From Chloroflexota bacterium (GTDB lineage Bacteria; Chloroflexota; Anaerolineae; Anaerolineales; Villigracilaceae), in the NCBI GenBank assembly GCA_021787595.1, contig JAJYLQ010000020.1, positions 1 through 64,000 on the forward strand: a DNA stretch of 64,000 nt. The letters run 5' to 3'. How positions within the stretch are numbered: position 1 is the stretch's first letter; each line of letters starts with the position of its first letter. A program made the translations under genes and the position numbers. A model generated the notes under the pieces. That model was given only the letters and a program-made list of their open reading frames with translations, did no database searches and was not told where the DNA came from. Positions 1 to 9,035 of the stretch are shown here, in pieces.

Positions 1-30
1 GGTTCTGCTCATGGCTTTTCTACCGTTTTC

Positions 31-105
31 GCCCTCATCCCCAACCCTTCCCCCAAATGGGGAAGGGAGTCTCCTCTCCCTTTGGGAGAGGGAAAGGGTG
101 AGGGA
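31..105. repeat. GC-rich CCCTCACCC/GGGAGAGGG repeat (LTPNPSP type)
   Basis: This stretch alternates CCCTCATCCCC and CTCTCCC with GGGGAAGGG and GGGAGAGGG, so it can fold into two adjacent hairpins. The same sequence style recurs inside coding sequence at about 19243-19324 and 20836-20900. Positions 1-228 hold no gene that I can support. The repeat lies past the 3' end of rsmG. Confidence 0.6.
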
Positions 106-228
106 GAATTGGCAAGGAACGATTGCTTGACCTTGCGCTGTAATGCTATAGAGTCCCACACGTTTAAAGGCCCAACTGCCTGTGGAAACTTATAAGACTT
201 TTGAGACGTATCAGACTATGAGACTAAA

Positions 229-939
229 CTACAACGGCTGTTTTGCTGCCATCCCCGCTTTGCGCGGATACTTCGGCGGCGTGGCCGCGGATTTATCCAC
301 CAGAACCAGGTAGCGGTCATCAGGCACGCCCGGCAAATTGACGGGAATTACCTGCCGTAACTTCCCGCCCAATAATTTCATCGCTTTTTCAGCGGACTGC
401 GCCTCGGCGGGTCCGCTTTCGCCTTTTTGCGCCAGCATCGTCCCGCCGACTTTGGTCAGTGGCAGAAGATATTCGGCCAGCACTTTCATATCGGCGACCG
501 CGCGCGCCACGGCCCAATCATATTTTTCGCGATGGTCCGGTTTTTGTCCGATGTCCTCGGCGCGAGTTTTGATGACTTCCACGTTATCGAGTCCGATCAT
601 GCGGACGATATGTTCGCAGAACATGGCTTTCTTGCCGACCGACTCCACGAGCGTCAGCTTCATCTGCGGATACAAAATTTTCAGGGGAAGGCCCGGGAAA
701 CCCGCGCCCGTCCCAACGTCAACGAGACGATGCGGTGGATTCGCACCCCACGCCAGCACGCAGGAGAACGAATCCAAAAAATGTTTGGTGCGGATCGCTT
801 CCGTGTCGCGGATGGCCGTCAGATTGAATTTGCGATTCCAATCCAGAAGCTCGCGTTCATACGTGACCAGCGCCATGACCTGCCGCCCCGTCAAATGGAC
901 GTGAAATAATTCCTGTGCGTGCTGAACGAGTTTTTCCAT
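229..939 (-). CDS. rsmG: 16S rRNA (guanine-527-N7)-methyltransferase RsmG
   Basis: RsmG (GidB) uses S-adenosylmethionine to methylate N7 of G527 in 16S rRNA. The 236-residue protein has the SAM-binding loop VDVGTGAGFPGLPLKIL and the downstream signature TRAEDIG, at the usual family length. An upstream in-frame extension to about 1101 exists, but it runs through the terminator of the preceding gene and has no family similarity, so I chose the ATG at 939 (MEKLVQHAQ). The gene follows the DUF4349 gene on the same strand, separated by a terminator, so it probably has its own promoter. The assignment is firm. Confidence 0.93.
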   Translation of the reverse strand: MEKLVQHAQELFHVHLTGRQVMALVTYERELLDWNRKFNLTAIRDTEAIRTKHFLDSFSCVLAWGANPPHRLVDVGTGAGFPGLPLKILYPQMKLTLVESVGKKAMFCEHIVRMIGLDNVEVIKTRAEDIGQKPDHREKYDWAVARAVADMKVLAEYLLPLTKVGGTMLAQKGESGPAEAQSAEKAMKLLGGKLRQVIPVNLPGVPDDRYLVLVDKSAATPPKYPRKAGMAAKQPL

Positions 940-946
940 GCCTGTT

Positions 947-985
947 AAAAAAATTATACTCCCCTCCGTTTTGCGGGAGGGGAGT
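947..985 (-). terminator. Rho-independent terminator of the DUF4349 lipoprotein gene
   Basis: A perfect 10-bp stem (ACTCCCCTCC at 958-967 with GGAGGGGAGT at 976-985) and an 8-nt loop are followed, in the minus direction, by ATAATTTTTTT. It lies 10 bases past the stop codon of the gene ending at 995. Confidence 0.85.
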
Positions 986-994
986 ACGCTGGGA

Positions 995-1978
995 CTAATT
1001 CCTGTTTTCCTGAACTTGCAGCGCCGCTTTGGCCTTTTTCTTCCAAACCTTGCGGAAGATCCAGCGCAGAAGCAGGGCCGCCAGGAAGATCGGAATGGCA
1101 ATGGTGATAAGCACCGGCAGGACCAGCAGGAAGAACGTGATCAGGAAATTGATGAAGCCCTGCCAGAAGAAGATCAGGCTTTGGATCGCGTCACGCGCCA
1201 CGCCCTGCGGCTTCCATCCGCCGACCTGAAGCGGCTTGACCGTTTCTTCGGCCACGATGTGGACGGTGATCGCCGATAACGAAGCAGACTGACTGTAATA
1301 TTTGATCTGGCCTTTCAACACTTCGATGTCGCTCTCGACCTGTTGCAGTTGTTGATAAACGTCGAGTACATCCTGGGTCTTCGTGGCGTTCTGCATGATC
1401 TTCATCAATTGATCTTCGGCGGCCTGCTTGGCTGCAAGGCGTGATTGCAGATCAACATATTGATCGGTGACATCCTGACCGGCGCGCGTCTCATTCTTGA
1501 CGTCAACCGTGCCGCGCTTGATTTGAGCCAGCGCGGCATCGAGTTGATCCGCGGGCACGCGCACGACGACATCCGCCTGCGGAACCTGCGTTCCATCGCT
1601 GGCATCGGTTTGATAAATATTGGCCGATACGACGAATCCGCCCATTTGCGTCGCCATGTTTTGAATCGAAGTTGCACTGGCGTTTACATCCTTGACCACA
1701 ATGGTCAGTTCGGCGGTCTGAATGACAAGCCGGTCGCTGGATGGGGCTGCCTGATGGGTTGTCGCGCCGGCGGAGTTTTGAACCGCGCTTTTTGCCGCGT
1801 CATTTGCAAACGGGGCAGGTGCGGCAGGCGCTTGCTGCAATGATGGCGCACCTCCTCCTCCACCCATGCCATAAGAGACGGCAGGAGCCTGAGTTGCGGC
1901 AGGAGCCAAACGCATGGTGCTGCAAGCTGACAGAATCAAGATCGTGATGAAAGCAATGATCGTAAGTGAGCGTTTCAT
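995..1978 (-). CDS. DUF4349 domain lipoprotein
   Basis: The 327-residue protein begins with a signal peptide and the lipobox LSAC, so it is probably a lipid-anchored envelope protein. A low-complexity Ala/Pro/Gly linker follows to about residue 70. The DUF4349 domain comes next (LVIQTAELTIVVKDVNA onward), with a coiled-coil segment around the KQAAEDQLMKIMQNA stretch, and a hydrophobic transmembrane segment and basic tail sit at the C-terminus. The ATG at 1978 is chosen because AAGGAGG lies just upstream. A longer reading from 1996 would place that ribosome site inside the gene. DUF4349 proteins are widespread in Gram-positives and Chloroflexota. Their function is unknown, and nothing nearby narrows it. 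Confidence 0.85.
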   Translation of the reverse strand: MKRSLTIIAFITILILSACSTMRLAPAATQAPAVSYGMGGGGGAPSLQQAPAAPAPFANDAAKSAVQNSAGATTHQAAPSSDRLVIQTAELTIVVKDVNASATSIQNMATQMGGFVVSANIYQTDASDGTQVPQADVVVRVPADQLDAALAQIKRGTVDVKNETRAGQDVTDQYVDLQSRLAAKQAAEDQLMKIMQNATKTQDVLDVYQQLQQVESDIEVLKGQIKYYSQSASLSAITVHIVAEETVKPLQVGGWKPQGVARDAIQSLIFFWQGFINFLITFFLLVLPVLITIAIPIFLAALLLRWIFRKVWKKKAKAALQVQENRN

Positions 1979-2072
1979 TTCGTCCTCCTTCAACAAGGGC
2001 GTAAGGTGATTGATTTGCCTTAATGACGAAACGCAACTTTAAAAGTTCCGCTTTCCCCACTGCCTGCCGCCT

Positions 2073-2104
2073 ACGGATCACTGATTGCTGAACACTGCTT
2101 ACTG
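2073..2104. repeat. CACTGAT/GATCACTG short repeat
   Basis: The unit ATCACTGATTGCTGAACACTGCTTACTGA resembles the denser GATCACTGCTCACTGATTACTG block at 10968-11017. It fills the spacer between the metallophosphoesterase stop and the lipoprotein gene. I know of no function for it. Confidence 0.5.
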
Positions 2105-2106
2105 AA

Positions 2107-2838
2107 TTACCAGCCTTCCGCCAACCTCACCGCATGTTTCTCCGGCAGGTTCGATTCGCGGATACGCTGCTGGACTTCTGCAATGTTATATGCCACGCGG
2201 CGGGCTTCCCACGTATCGGCTTGGCTGTCGTAAATGGCATACGCGGCGCGCGGATCGCGGTCGCGCGGCTGGCCGACCGAACCGGGATTTAGAATCGCAC
2301 GCGGCGTAAGCGGGGTCGCTTCGCGCTCCCGCGCCACTTCCATCGTCACGCGGTCATTCTGCTCGTTCAGCTGGAATAGGCTTTGGATGTGCGAATGTCC
2401 CACAAAACAAAAAGGCGTATCGAAATGGTCGAAGTTGAGACGCGCCGAAAGCGTATTCAAAACATATTCCCACACCGGGTCGCGCGGGCTTCCATGTGCC
2501 AGCGTCACCTCACCGCGCACTTTTGTATTCTGCGGCATGGAAAGCAGGAAGTTCATGTTATCTGCGGTGAGAACTTTTTCGGTCCAGATCAGGGAACGGC
2601 GCGCATCGCCATTGAAAGCTTCCAGCGCCATCTTGCCAGTGACCGCCACATCGTGATTGCCCAAAACACAGGTCAGGCGGTTCAGCTCACGCACCTGTTC
2701 CACCACCGCGTTGGGGTCCGGCCCGTAGCCGACCAGGTCGCCGAGACACCAGGTTTCATCCACCGTGCCCGCATCGTTCAGGACGGTCTCCAGTGCGGTG
2801 TAGTTGGCGTGAATGTCCGAGATGACCAGAATGCGCAT
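2107..2838 (-). CDS. Metallophosphoesterase, YfcE-like phosphodiesterase family
   Basis: The 243-residue protein carries the calcineurin-like metal site: DIHANYTALE at the N-terminus, DLVGYGPDP near residue 35, GNHDVA near residue 61 and GHSHIQSLF near residue 150. These Asp, Asn and His residues bind two metal ions in the family. NPGSVGQPRDRDP is typical of the small YfcE/MJ0936-like branch, whose members hydrolyse phosphodiesters. The natural substrate is unknown. The start is 2 bases past the coaBC stop, so the two genes are probably co-transcribed. No signal peptide is seen, so it should be cytoplasmic. Confidence 0.88.
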   Translation of the reverse strand: MRILVISDIHANYTALETVLNDAGTVDETWCLGDLVGYGPDPNAVVEQVRELNRLTCVLGNHDVAVTGKMALEAFNGDARRSLIWTEKVLTADNMNFLLSMPQNTKVRGEVTLAHGSPRDPVWEYVLNTLSARLNFDHFDTPFCFVGHSHIQSLFQLNEQNDRVTMEVAREREATPLTPRAILNPGSVGQPRDRDPRAAYAIYDSQADTWEARRVAYNIAEVQQRIRESNLPEKHAVRLAEGW

Positions 2839-2840
2839 GA

Positions 2841-4076
2841 TTACTCCAACAGCGCCGCGACGCGTTCGATGATGGCATCGGCCACCTCCGCTTTACTCAT
2901 CAACGGCAAAGATTCCTGTTTCCCATTTGCAAATAATAAAGTAACTCGATTCGTCTCCACGCTGAAGCCTGCATCCTTCGATGAAATGTCATTGGCGGCA
3001 ATAAAATCCAATTTCTTCGACTCGAGTTTTTCGCCCGCGTTCTCGAGCAGATCGCGCGACTCGGCCGCGAATCCGGCCACGACGCGCGGCCGCTTCATTC
3101 CGGACTTTTGGCCTGCCGCTGCTTCCAAAATGTCTTCCGTCTCTTCAAGCTCGATCTGCGGAATGCCGTCCCGTTTCTTCATCTTGTTTCCCGCAGCCTG
3201 CTTCGGTCTGAAGTCCGCGACCGCGGCGGCCATGATGAGCGCATCGGCATCAGCGGATTCTTTCAATACCGCATTCATCATTTCTTTCGCAGTTTGAACA
3301 TTTACCACGCACACGCCGACCGGCGGAGTCAGCGACGTTGGCGTGGTGATCAAAGTCACGTTTGCGCCCGCGTCAAGCGCGGCCTGCGCCAGCGCATAGC
3401 CCTGTTTGCCTGAGGATTTGTTGGTGAGAACACGGACGGGGTCGAGAGGTTCCTGGGTCCCGCCAGCCGAGACAACGACTTTTTTAGCGGCGAGCCGGCC
3501 CTTTCGTCCGAGAACGAAGCGGATGTGGCCGATCAATTCAGCGGGTTCGATCAAACGTCCCTTGCCGGCCAAACCCGATGCAAGATGTCCCTCTGCAGGT
3601 CCGGCGATATACGCGCCTCGCTCTTTCAGCCTGGCAAGATTTTCCTGCGTGGCGGGATGATCGAACATGCCGCCGTCCATTGCTGGAGCAATCAGCAGCG
3701 GACACTGCGCGGTTCGGCTGCGCTCACCACGGGCCGCAAGCGCCGTGATGGTCAGCAAATTATCGGCTTCGCCGTGAGCGAGTTTTGCAATCGTGTTTGC
3801 CGTGCACGGCGCGATGACGAGAATATCTGCGCTCCTGCCGAGGCCAACGTGAAGCACATGCGCCTCGCCGCCCCAAAGATCGGATTCGGTGAACGCGCGG
3901 CGTCCGGTGACAGATTGAAATGTGAGCGGTGTGATGAACTTCTCTGCGGCGGGCGTGAGGATGACATCCACTTGAGCATCCATTTGTGTTAATTTGGATG
4001 CCAGATCCGCGGCCTTGAACGCCGCGATAGAGCCGGTCACGCCGAGCAGAATGCGCTTGTCTTTCAGGACGCTCAT
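2841..4076 (-). CDS. coaBC: Bifunctional phosphopantothenoylcysteine decarboxylase / phosphopantothenate-cysteine ligase
   Basis: CoaBC performs two steps of coenzyme A synthesis: ligation of cysteine to 4'-phosphopantothenate, then FMN-dependent decarboxylation. The 411-residue length fits the fused enzyme. The N-terminal decarboxylase half has GVTGSIAAFKAADL and APAMDGGMFDHPA. The ligase half begins near residue 188 and has VSAGGTQEPLDPVR, TNKSSGKQGYALA and NDIS. The start ATG follows the hairpin at 4103-4127, so the operon with the metallophosphoesterase probably begins here. The call is secure. Confidence 0.95.
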   Translation of the reverse strand: MSVLKDKRILLGVTGSIAAFKAADLASKLTQMDAQVDVILTPAAEKFITPLTFQSVTGRRAFTESDLWGGEAHVLHVGLGRSADILVIAPCTANTIAKLAHGEADNLLTITALAARGERSRTAQCPLLIAPAMDGGMFDHPATQENLARLKERGAYIAGPAEGHLASGLAGKGRLIEPAELIGHIRFVLGRKGRLAAKKVVVSAGGTQEPLDPVRVLTNKSSGKQGYALAQAALDAGANVTLITTPTSLTPPVGVCVVNVQTAKEMMNAVLKESADADALIMAAAVADFRPKQAAGNKMKKRDGIPQIELEETEDILEAAAGQKSGMKRPRVVAGFAAESRDLLENAGEKLESKKLDFIAANDISSKDAGFSVETNRVTLLFANGKQESLPLMSKAEVADAIIERVAALLE

Positions 4077-4102
4077 GTATTGATTATACTGCCTGAAAGA
4101 AA

Positions 4103-4127
4103 CGGGACGGACTAAAAGTCCGTCCCG
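4103..4127 (-). terminator. Hairpin terminator of the lamin-tail lipoprotein gene
   Basis: An 11-bp perfect stem (CGGGACGGACT, 3-nt loop, AGTCCGTCCCG) lies 9 bases past the stop of the minus-strand gene ending at 4136. A short T-rich stretch (TTTCTTTC) follows in the minus direction. The stem could also be one of the palindromic repeats common in this genome. Confidence 0.6.
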
Positions 4128-4135
4128 CGGTTTGT

Positions 4136-5173
4136 TTAATGATAAGGCGCATCACCTGGTGACCCGCCGCGGACTTCGTGCCAATTGCTCAATGTGTCCG
4201 GGCCGCGCGGATCAATGCGTTCGGCTGAGGAACAGGCGTGCAAATCCAGCGGCATCTCGTTGGGATCAACCGCGATCTCGTGGACATATTGGCTGAGTTT
4301 CGGCGTGCCGTATGTGGAGACGACCTTGTGGACGACGGTGTCCGTGCCGATGTACAAAACGACCGGCGCGCGTCCGGGACCGTTGCCGATGATGTTATAG
4401 GTATCGTCGCCGAGGCTGTCGCTTGCCGCCGCGGTCAGGATGATGCTGTTCGGCGCGAAATGATAAGGCATGTGGTTTTCGGTTCCGCCCAGCGTATAAG
4501 AAGGAGAAAGCACCACGGCAAAACCCCTGGCGGGTATGACGGTTGTATCCGTGATCACATCATCCTGGAGGCGGTCATTGGGCTGGCGCGTTGACCATGC
4601 CACTAACTCATCGGGCGTACCGCTGTCGCCGGGCGTGTAAAGCCACCAGCCATTAACGTCAACTGCCTGATTGCCATAATTGTACAACTCGACATATTCA
4701 TTCCAATGCCGGCTTGCCACATCGCCGCACGGGTTGGACATCACTTCGCTGATGATGATCGGCGGGGTTATTGACGCGGCCACGGGCAGTTGGGCGGCAG
4801 CCAAGGGCGGATCCGTGTTCGGCCCTGCGGCGGTCCCCACGATGCACTGGCGTGTCACGGGCGTCGGCGCGGCGGGCGCGGTCGAAATGATCGAAACGGT
4901 GATCGTTATTTTTCCGGGCGTGACCGGCGCGGTAAATTCCGCATTCAACCCGGGTGATGTGGTGACCAGACTTCCATCAGAAGTTGCCCAATTGATCAAC
5001 GCGTTGGGCGGGACCACGCCATCCAGCGTCAAGGCGACCTGGCCGCCCGGTGGAACGCTGCAATCTTCCGGCAGGATCTTGACTTCATTCGCAGCGGTTG
5101 GGACTCCGCTGCAAGCGCCCAGGCTGATGGCAAACAAAAAACCGATGGCGAAGGAATAATATAAACGTCGCAT
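4136..5173 (-). CDS. Lamin-tail-domain lipoprotein
   Basis: The 345-residue protein starts with a signal peptide ending at a lipobox-like LGAC, so it should be lipid-anchored outside the membrane. Residues of about 30-110 look like a beta-rich, Ig-like segment. The region from about 138 (IIISEVMSNPCGDVA, YVELYNYGNQAVDVNGWWLYTPGD) matches the lamin-tail domain, a beta-sandwich fold common in bacterial surface proteins and nucleases. No nuclease domain is visible, so a structural or adhesive role is as likely as an enzymatic one. It is followed by its own terminator and lies 21 bases downstream of a small membrane-protein gene, probably in one operon. Confidence 0.78.
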   Translation of the reverse strand: MRRLYYSFAIGFLFAISLGACSGVPTAANEVKILPEDCSVPPGGQVALTLDGVVPPNALINWATSDGSLVTTSPGLNAEFTAPVTPGKITITVSIISTAPAAPTPVTRQCIVGTAAGPNTDPPLAAAQLPVAASITPPIIISEVMSNPCGDVASRHWNEYVELYNYGNQAVDVNGWWLYTPGDSGTPDELVAWSTRQPNDRLQDDVITDTTVIPARGFAVVLSPSYTLGGTENHMPYHFAPNSIILTAAASDSLGDDTYNIIGNGPGRAPVVLYIGTDTVVHKVVSTYGTPKLSQYVHEIAVDPNEMPLDLHACSSAERIDPRGPDTLSNWHEVRGGSPGDAPYH

Positions 5174-5194
5174 AGTTCGTCCCCATCCAACTGA

Positions 5195-5845
5195 TTACTT
5201 GCCGGTTAGAATGTGCAGGGAAAATATGGCTCCCTGACTGCAAAAATCCTGCGAGGCCTGCACACTCAGGTAACCGTCTCCTGGAGTGTTTGCCAATTCC
5301 ACACCGACCTCGCATCCGTTTGTCGAACCCAGCGTTTGGAATGCATCGCCGCTATATTGCCACTTGCAGGACATGATGGCGTCTTTTTGCATCGGCTGAG
5401 CGACCAGCGTCAAATTGCTGCCTGGCTGTGCAGCCAACGTATCGCCGGGTTGGAGCGGATCCTGCCGCCCGGCGATTGCAAACGAGACGGATGTCGGCGG
5501 CTGGCATGCCGGGAAGACGATCAACAATCCGCCCACGGAAAGAGCAAACGTGATGGCGATCAACCAGAGCGGCAGGCCGGTCAAATAAATCCGGACCTTA
5601 TCGGAGGTCATCAGCGGCTTGATGGTTGGCAGTTCGATTCCCAGGCGCAGCAGGATCAACAATCCGCTGCTGATCATTGCCGCAAATGCGTACATCGCCT
5701 GCTGCGGGTCAGGACTTTGACTGAGCCAGGCGAGCACGGAATGTGGAAATAACAAGCGCAGGCGTACGGCGGCGATGGCGGCGGCCCAAAGAACAAGAAA
5801 GACTGCAAGGCCGCGAATAAATTCAATCGGCTTCCGGTTCATCAT
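5195..5845 (-). CDS. Membrane protein of unknown function with C-terminal extracytoplasmic domain
   Basis: I do not recognise a family for this 216-residue protein. Three hydrophobic segments are visible, near residues 13-30, 50-68 and 92-112. A soluble C-terminal part of about 100 residues (from CQPPTSVSFAIAGRQDPLQPGD) follows and looks beta-rich and probably extracytoplasmic. It is the first gene of a pair with the lamin-tail lipoprotein, 21 bases apart, so a shared surface role is possible but unproven. Confidence 0.6.
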   Translation of the reverse strand: MMNRKPIEFIRGLAVFLVLWAAAIAAVRLRLLFPHSVLAWLSQSPDPQQAMYAFAAMISSGLLILLRLGIELPTIKPLMTSDKVRIYLTGLPLWLIAITFALSVGGLLIVFPACQPPTSVSFAIAGRQDPLQPGDTLAAQPGSNLTLVAQPMQKDAIMSCKWQYSGDAFQTLGSTNGCEVGVELANTPGDGYLSVQASQDFCSQGAIFSLHILTGK

Positions 5846-6363
5846 TCATCCTTGGAAAGAATGAAATGATTATAGTTACGCCTTTCGATTTTGCACCTTA
5901 GGACGACTTTACACTTTTCAATTCCCTGACGTTTTGGAAAGGATTTATTTAAATGGGACTCATGGCTTGTAATAAAACCAGGCCAGACTCAACTGCCCGC
6001 TTCTTCCCGGAACTTGTGACGGGTCCGTTTCCCCCTGGCTTTTTTGTCTCGAACTTTTACCCGCGCTCCCTTGCTTTCCATATTTCTACCTGTCTTTTTG
6101 TCGCAGCGCGGTCTCAGCATGTGACTCTCTGTAAGCGCCGATTACCGCTCGGAGAAAATTCGGTTCATCAGGAATTGCCGCGATTCGGCATTTCTTTTCC
6201 GTGAAGTCCGCGTCAACCGCCTTTCGTGCTTACGGGAGTGCACAAGAACGGTTTAATCACGGCGATTCCCAGAGAGCCGAAAATTTTTCCATCCAAACTT
6301 GAAACGGCCTCTTCCATGGTCTGTGGATCGAACTGTGAGTGAAAATTCTTGTCGGCGTTTCCT
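5846..6363. other. Intergenic region with one weak small ORF
   Basis: No family-level gene is visible in this stretch of about 500 bases. One small minus-strand frame, 5989-6120, would encode a 43-residue, very basic peptide (starting MLRPRCDKK and containing KVRDKKARGKR). It has no convincing ribosome site and I do not recognise it, so I leave it as a possibility only. Longer open frames on the plus strand here read as non-protein-like sequence. Confidence 0.3.
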
Positions 6364-7032
6364 TTACGGCTTGTATTCGAACCTGTATCCCTCGATTTCG
6401 ACATACGGCTGCCAATGTTGATAACTGACCGCTCGAATGCGGTGGGCGATTTCTTCCCTGCTCATGTCGGGTCGAATGATGAACAGTTCGTTGAATTGTT
6501 TGCGCGTGAAGGGCGGGCGAGTCCATTTCTCGGACGAGGCCGGCAATTCTTTTCCATCCGCCAGGAGTTGGACGATTTCAAGGAATAAGGCGATTTGATT
6601 CTCGTATGTCCGCTCGAGCAGCGATTCGATGTCGTCTTCGGGGTACACCGGAAAACGTTTGACCGCGATGATCCTGCCGGTGTCCACTTTGGTCGCCATG
6701 TGATGACAGGTCGCGCCATATTCCTTGGCATCTTCGTACAGCGCGAAGTTGTTGCAGCCGATGCCGGGATATTCGGGCGAGGCGGGATGAAAGTTGATGG
6801 CGGCTTTCTTTGCGCGGTTCAATAATTCCTCCGGCACAACCCAGCGCGACAGGTATGAGATGATGTAGTCGCCTTCCCATTTGCGAATTTCATCGGGCAG
6901 CGGGTCGCCCCATTTGCCGAGACAAAAAGTAACCTGAGAAAAATTCTCTTGACAGAATTCGAGGGCGCGGACGCAGTCAGCGTCGCCCGCTTTGCCGAGG
7001 AAGAGAAGAGAAAAGTTGTTGTTCGACATCAT
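6364..7032 (-). CDS. Formyltransferase-fold protein
   Basis: The protein (222 residues from the ATG at 7032) has the 10-formyltetrahydrofolate-dependent transferase core: INFHPASPEYPGIGCNN (the Asn and His of the catalytic site), HHMATKVDTGRII (the catalytic Asp) and a C-terminal segment that could recognise substrate. It is shorter than methionyl-tRNA formyltransferase, which has an extra OB domain, so a sugar or small-molecule N-formyltransferase is more likely. The frame stays open to 7113, but homology begins at NFSLLFLGKAGD, so I used the nearer ATG. No neighbour reveals a pathway. Confidence 0.75.
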   Translation of the reverse strand: MMSNNNFSLLFLGKAGDADCVRALEFCQENFSQVTFCLGKWGDPLPDEIRKWEGDYIISYLSRWVVPEELLNRAKKAAINFHPASPEYPGIGCNNFALYEDAKEYGATCHHMATKVDTGRIIAVKRFPVYPEDDIESLLERTYENQIALFLEIVQLLADGKELPASSEKWTRPPFTRKQFNELFIIRPDMSREEIAHRIRAVSYQHWQPYVEIEGYRFEYKP

Positions 7033-7299
7033 GTTGTACCGCAAAGCCGCGAAGTATCCTTCATCTTTCTTCTTTTCTTCGCGGTAAATTTGAGCGAAAG
7101 TATTGCGCCGCACCTTTCCGTAACGAGATAATTTCCAAGTGAGATTTTATCCGTTAAACGGGTTTTTGTCTGGCTGCCGGGTGCGGCGCATTTTCTTAAA
7201 CACGCGGCCGCTTCCAGCCGGGGAAAGAAGCGAACAGTTAAACACAAACGGCGCCGTCTGCAACACGACGCCGTCAATCGTCCAAAAGCCAATTGCCAA

Positions 7300-7959
7300 T
7301 TACATCGAAATATATTCCCGCAGGTTATGTTCCACCGCGTATGCAGCCGCCTCGGCGCGATTGTTCACGCCAAGTTTCGACAGGATGCTGGAAACATAAT
7401 TCCGCACCGTGCCCTCACCGAGGAACAGCGACTTGGCGATCTCGCGGTTGGTCTTGCCTTCGGACACCAGCAGCAGCACATGTTTTTCCTGCTGGCTGAG
7501 ATGCGCGAAAGCCGATGCCTCCTCTTCCTTGACCGCGCGGCGGACCTCCTGAAAGACGCGCTGGGTCACCGCCGGATCCAAAAGCGCCTCGCCTCGGCTG
7601 ACGGCCTCCAGCGCCTTGACCAATTCGTCGCTGCCGATCTGTTTCAGGATATAACCCGACGCGCCGGCGCGGATTGCAGAGAACAGCATTTCATCCTCGG
7701 CGTATGAGGTCAACATAATGACCTTCGTGCCCGGGAACTTCGTGACAATTTCTTCGCAAGCCTCGATGCCGGACGTGCCCGGCAGGCGAATGTCCATGAT
7801 GGCGATATCTGGCTTGAGGGCCGCCACCTGTTCGACAGCCTCGCGCGCTGAACCCGCTTCGCCAACGACGTCAAATTGGGGATGGCGTTCGAGGAGCGAC
7901 TTCAAGCCGATGCGCACGACCTCGTGATCGTCCACTAAAATCAATCTTTGTTTTGTCAT
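7300..7959 (-). CDS. NarL/LuxR-family response regulator
   Basis: The 219-residue protein has a receiver domain with acidic residues D10 and D11, the phosphoacceptor D56 (IMDIRLPG) and the conserved Lys in YILKQIG. A LuxR-type helix-turn-helix follows ([40 protein letters not shown]). It resembles the DevR/LiaR branch. The start at 7959 is the first Met before the receiver ([13 protein letters not shown]). An upstream extension has no homology. No histidine kinase is adjacent, so the partner is unknown. Confidence 0.88.
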   Translation of the reverse strand: MTKQRLILVDDHEVVRIGLKSLLERHPQFDVVGEAGSAREAVEQVAALKPDIAIMDIRLPGTSGIEACEEIVTKFPGTKVIMLTSYAEDEMLFSAIRAGASGYILKQIGSDELVKALEAVSRGEALLDPAVTQRVFQEVRRAVKEEEASAFAHLSQQEKHVLLLVSEGKTNREIAKSLFLGEGTVRNYVSSILSKLGVNNRAEAAAYAVEHNLREYISM

Positions 7960-8129
7960 GGGGAATATCTTCCTCCGAGATGTCCGTGAAAGAGTATAGC
8001 CGAGAGGAGGATGCCTGACAAGGGCGGTTAAAAATTTGCAGGGGCACAGCGACGCAATAAATCGTCCTGGCCGTTTTTGAGTTCCGCTGTGCACTTACAG
8101 AACACATCACGCTTTAGCCTTCCGTTTGT

Positions 8130-9035
8130 TTATGTTTCCGCCATCTCCAGCGGTTCGACATGAACCGTCACGTCCGAGTTGGGCAGAAGCTCGCGCACTT
8201 TTTTTTCGATCTTCTCGGTGATGGCGTGCGTCTCGTTGAGCGTGCGCTCGCCGTCCATCGTCACGTGCAAATCCACGAACCAGCGCGCGCCTGAAGGTCG
8301 AATCCGCACCGCGTGGCAATCGTGGACGCCTTTCATGCGCCCGACTTTGGTGATGATCTGTTCGGTCATGCCCTCCGGCGCGGTATCGAGCAGGGCGCTG
8401 ATGGTGCGCCAGCCCAATTCGCCGCTGACGTAGATGACGATCAACGCGACGACCAGCGCCGCGATCGCGTCAGCCTCGGACATCCAATCGAGTCCCGGCA
8501 CGAATCGGGCGAGTGTCAAGCCGACGAGGCCGAGGATGACCACGGCCGAGGACCAGATGTCGGTCGAGAAATGAAGCGCATCCGCTTCGAGCGCCTGCGA
8601 GTTGTATTTCTGCGCGGCCCGGTAAAGGATCCGCGAGCGGGTGTAGTCAATCGCAATCGAGGTTCCCATCACGATGAACGACCAGATCGAAATTTCGACT
8701 TCGGCCCTCTTGAAGAATAGGCGATCCACGGCCTCGTATATGATCCAAGCGGAGGTGGCGAGCAGCAAAACCGTCTCGAACAGAGCCGAGAGATTCTCGA
8801 TCTTGCCGTGCCCGAAATTATGTTCCTTATCGGCGGGTTTGTCCGCCATGTGGACGGCGAAGAACGTCATGAGCGCCGCCACCAGATCGAGCGCGGAATG
8901 CGCGGCTTCGGCAAGGATACCAAGCGAGTTGGTGAGGATGCCGATAAGGATCTTGAAGGAGGTTAAACCGACCGCGGCAACGACCGAACTCAGCGCGGCG
9001 GCAGTTTTGTCTTTTTGTGCCTGGGTATGCGACAT
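8130..9035 (-). CDS. Cation diffusion facilitator family metal exporter
   Basis: The 301-residue protein is a CDF transporter, a dimeric proton/metal antiporter (Zn2+, Fe2+, Mn2+ or similar) in the cytoplasmic membrane. The two metal-site motifs are visible as AEAAHSALD in helix II and DALHFSTD in helix V, both of the HxxxD form. About six transmembrane helices are followed by a cytoplasmic ferredoxin-like domain (HDCHAVRIRPSGARWFVDLHVTMDG). The ATG at 9035 (MSHTQAQKDK) is preferred, because the upstream 160 codons of open frame show no similarity to the family. Metal specificity cannot be read with confidence. Confidence 0.87.
   Translation of the reverse strand: MSHTQAQKDKTAAALSSVVAAVGLTSFKILIGILTNSLGILAEAAHSALDLVAALMTFFAVHMADKPADKEHNFGHGKIENLSALFETVLLLATSAWIIYEAVDRLFFKRAEVEISIWSFIVMGTSIAIDYTRSRILYRAAQKYNSQALEADALHFSTDIWSSAVVILGLVGLTLARFVPGLDWMSEADAIAALVVALIVIYVSGELGWRTISALLDTAPEGMTEQIITKVGRMKGVHDCHAVRIRPSGARWFVDLHVTMDGERTLNETHAITEKIEKKVRELLPNSDVTVHVEPLEMAET

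Noticed and set aside
5953-6204. Plus-strand open frame of 83 codons
   Set aside because: It has no ribosome site, no family features and unusual composition (Phe/Pro/Ser-rich), and it lies in a region with no clear gene on either strand.
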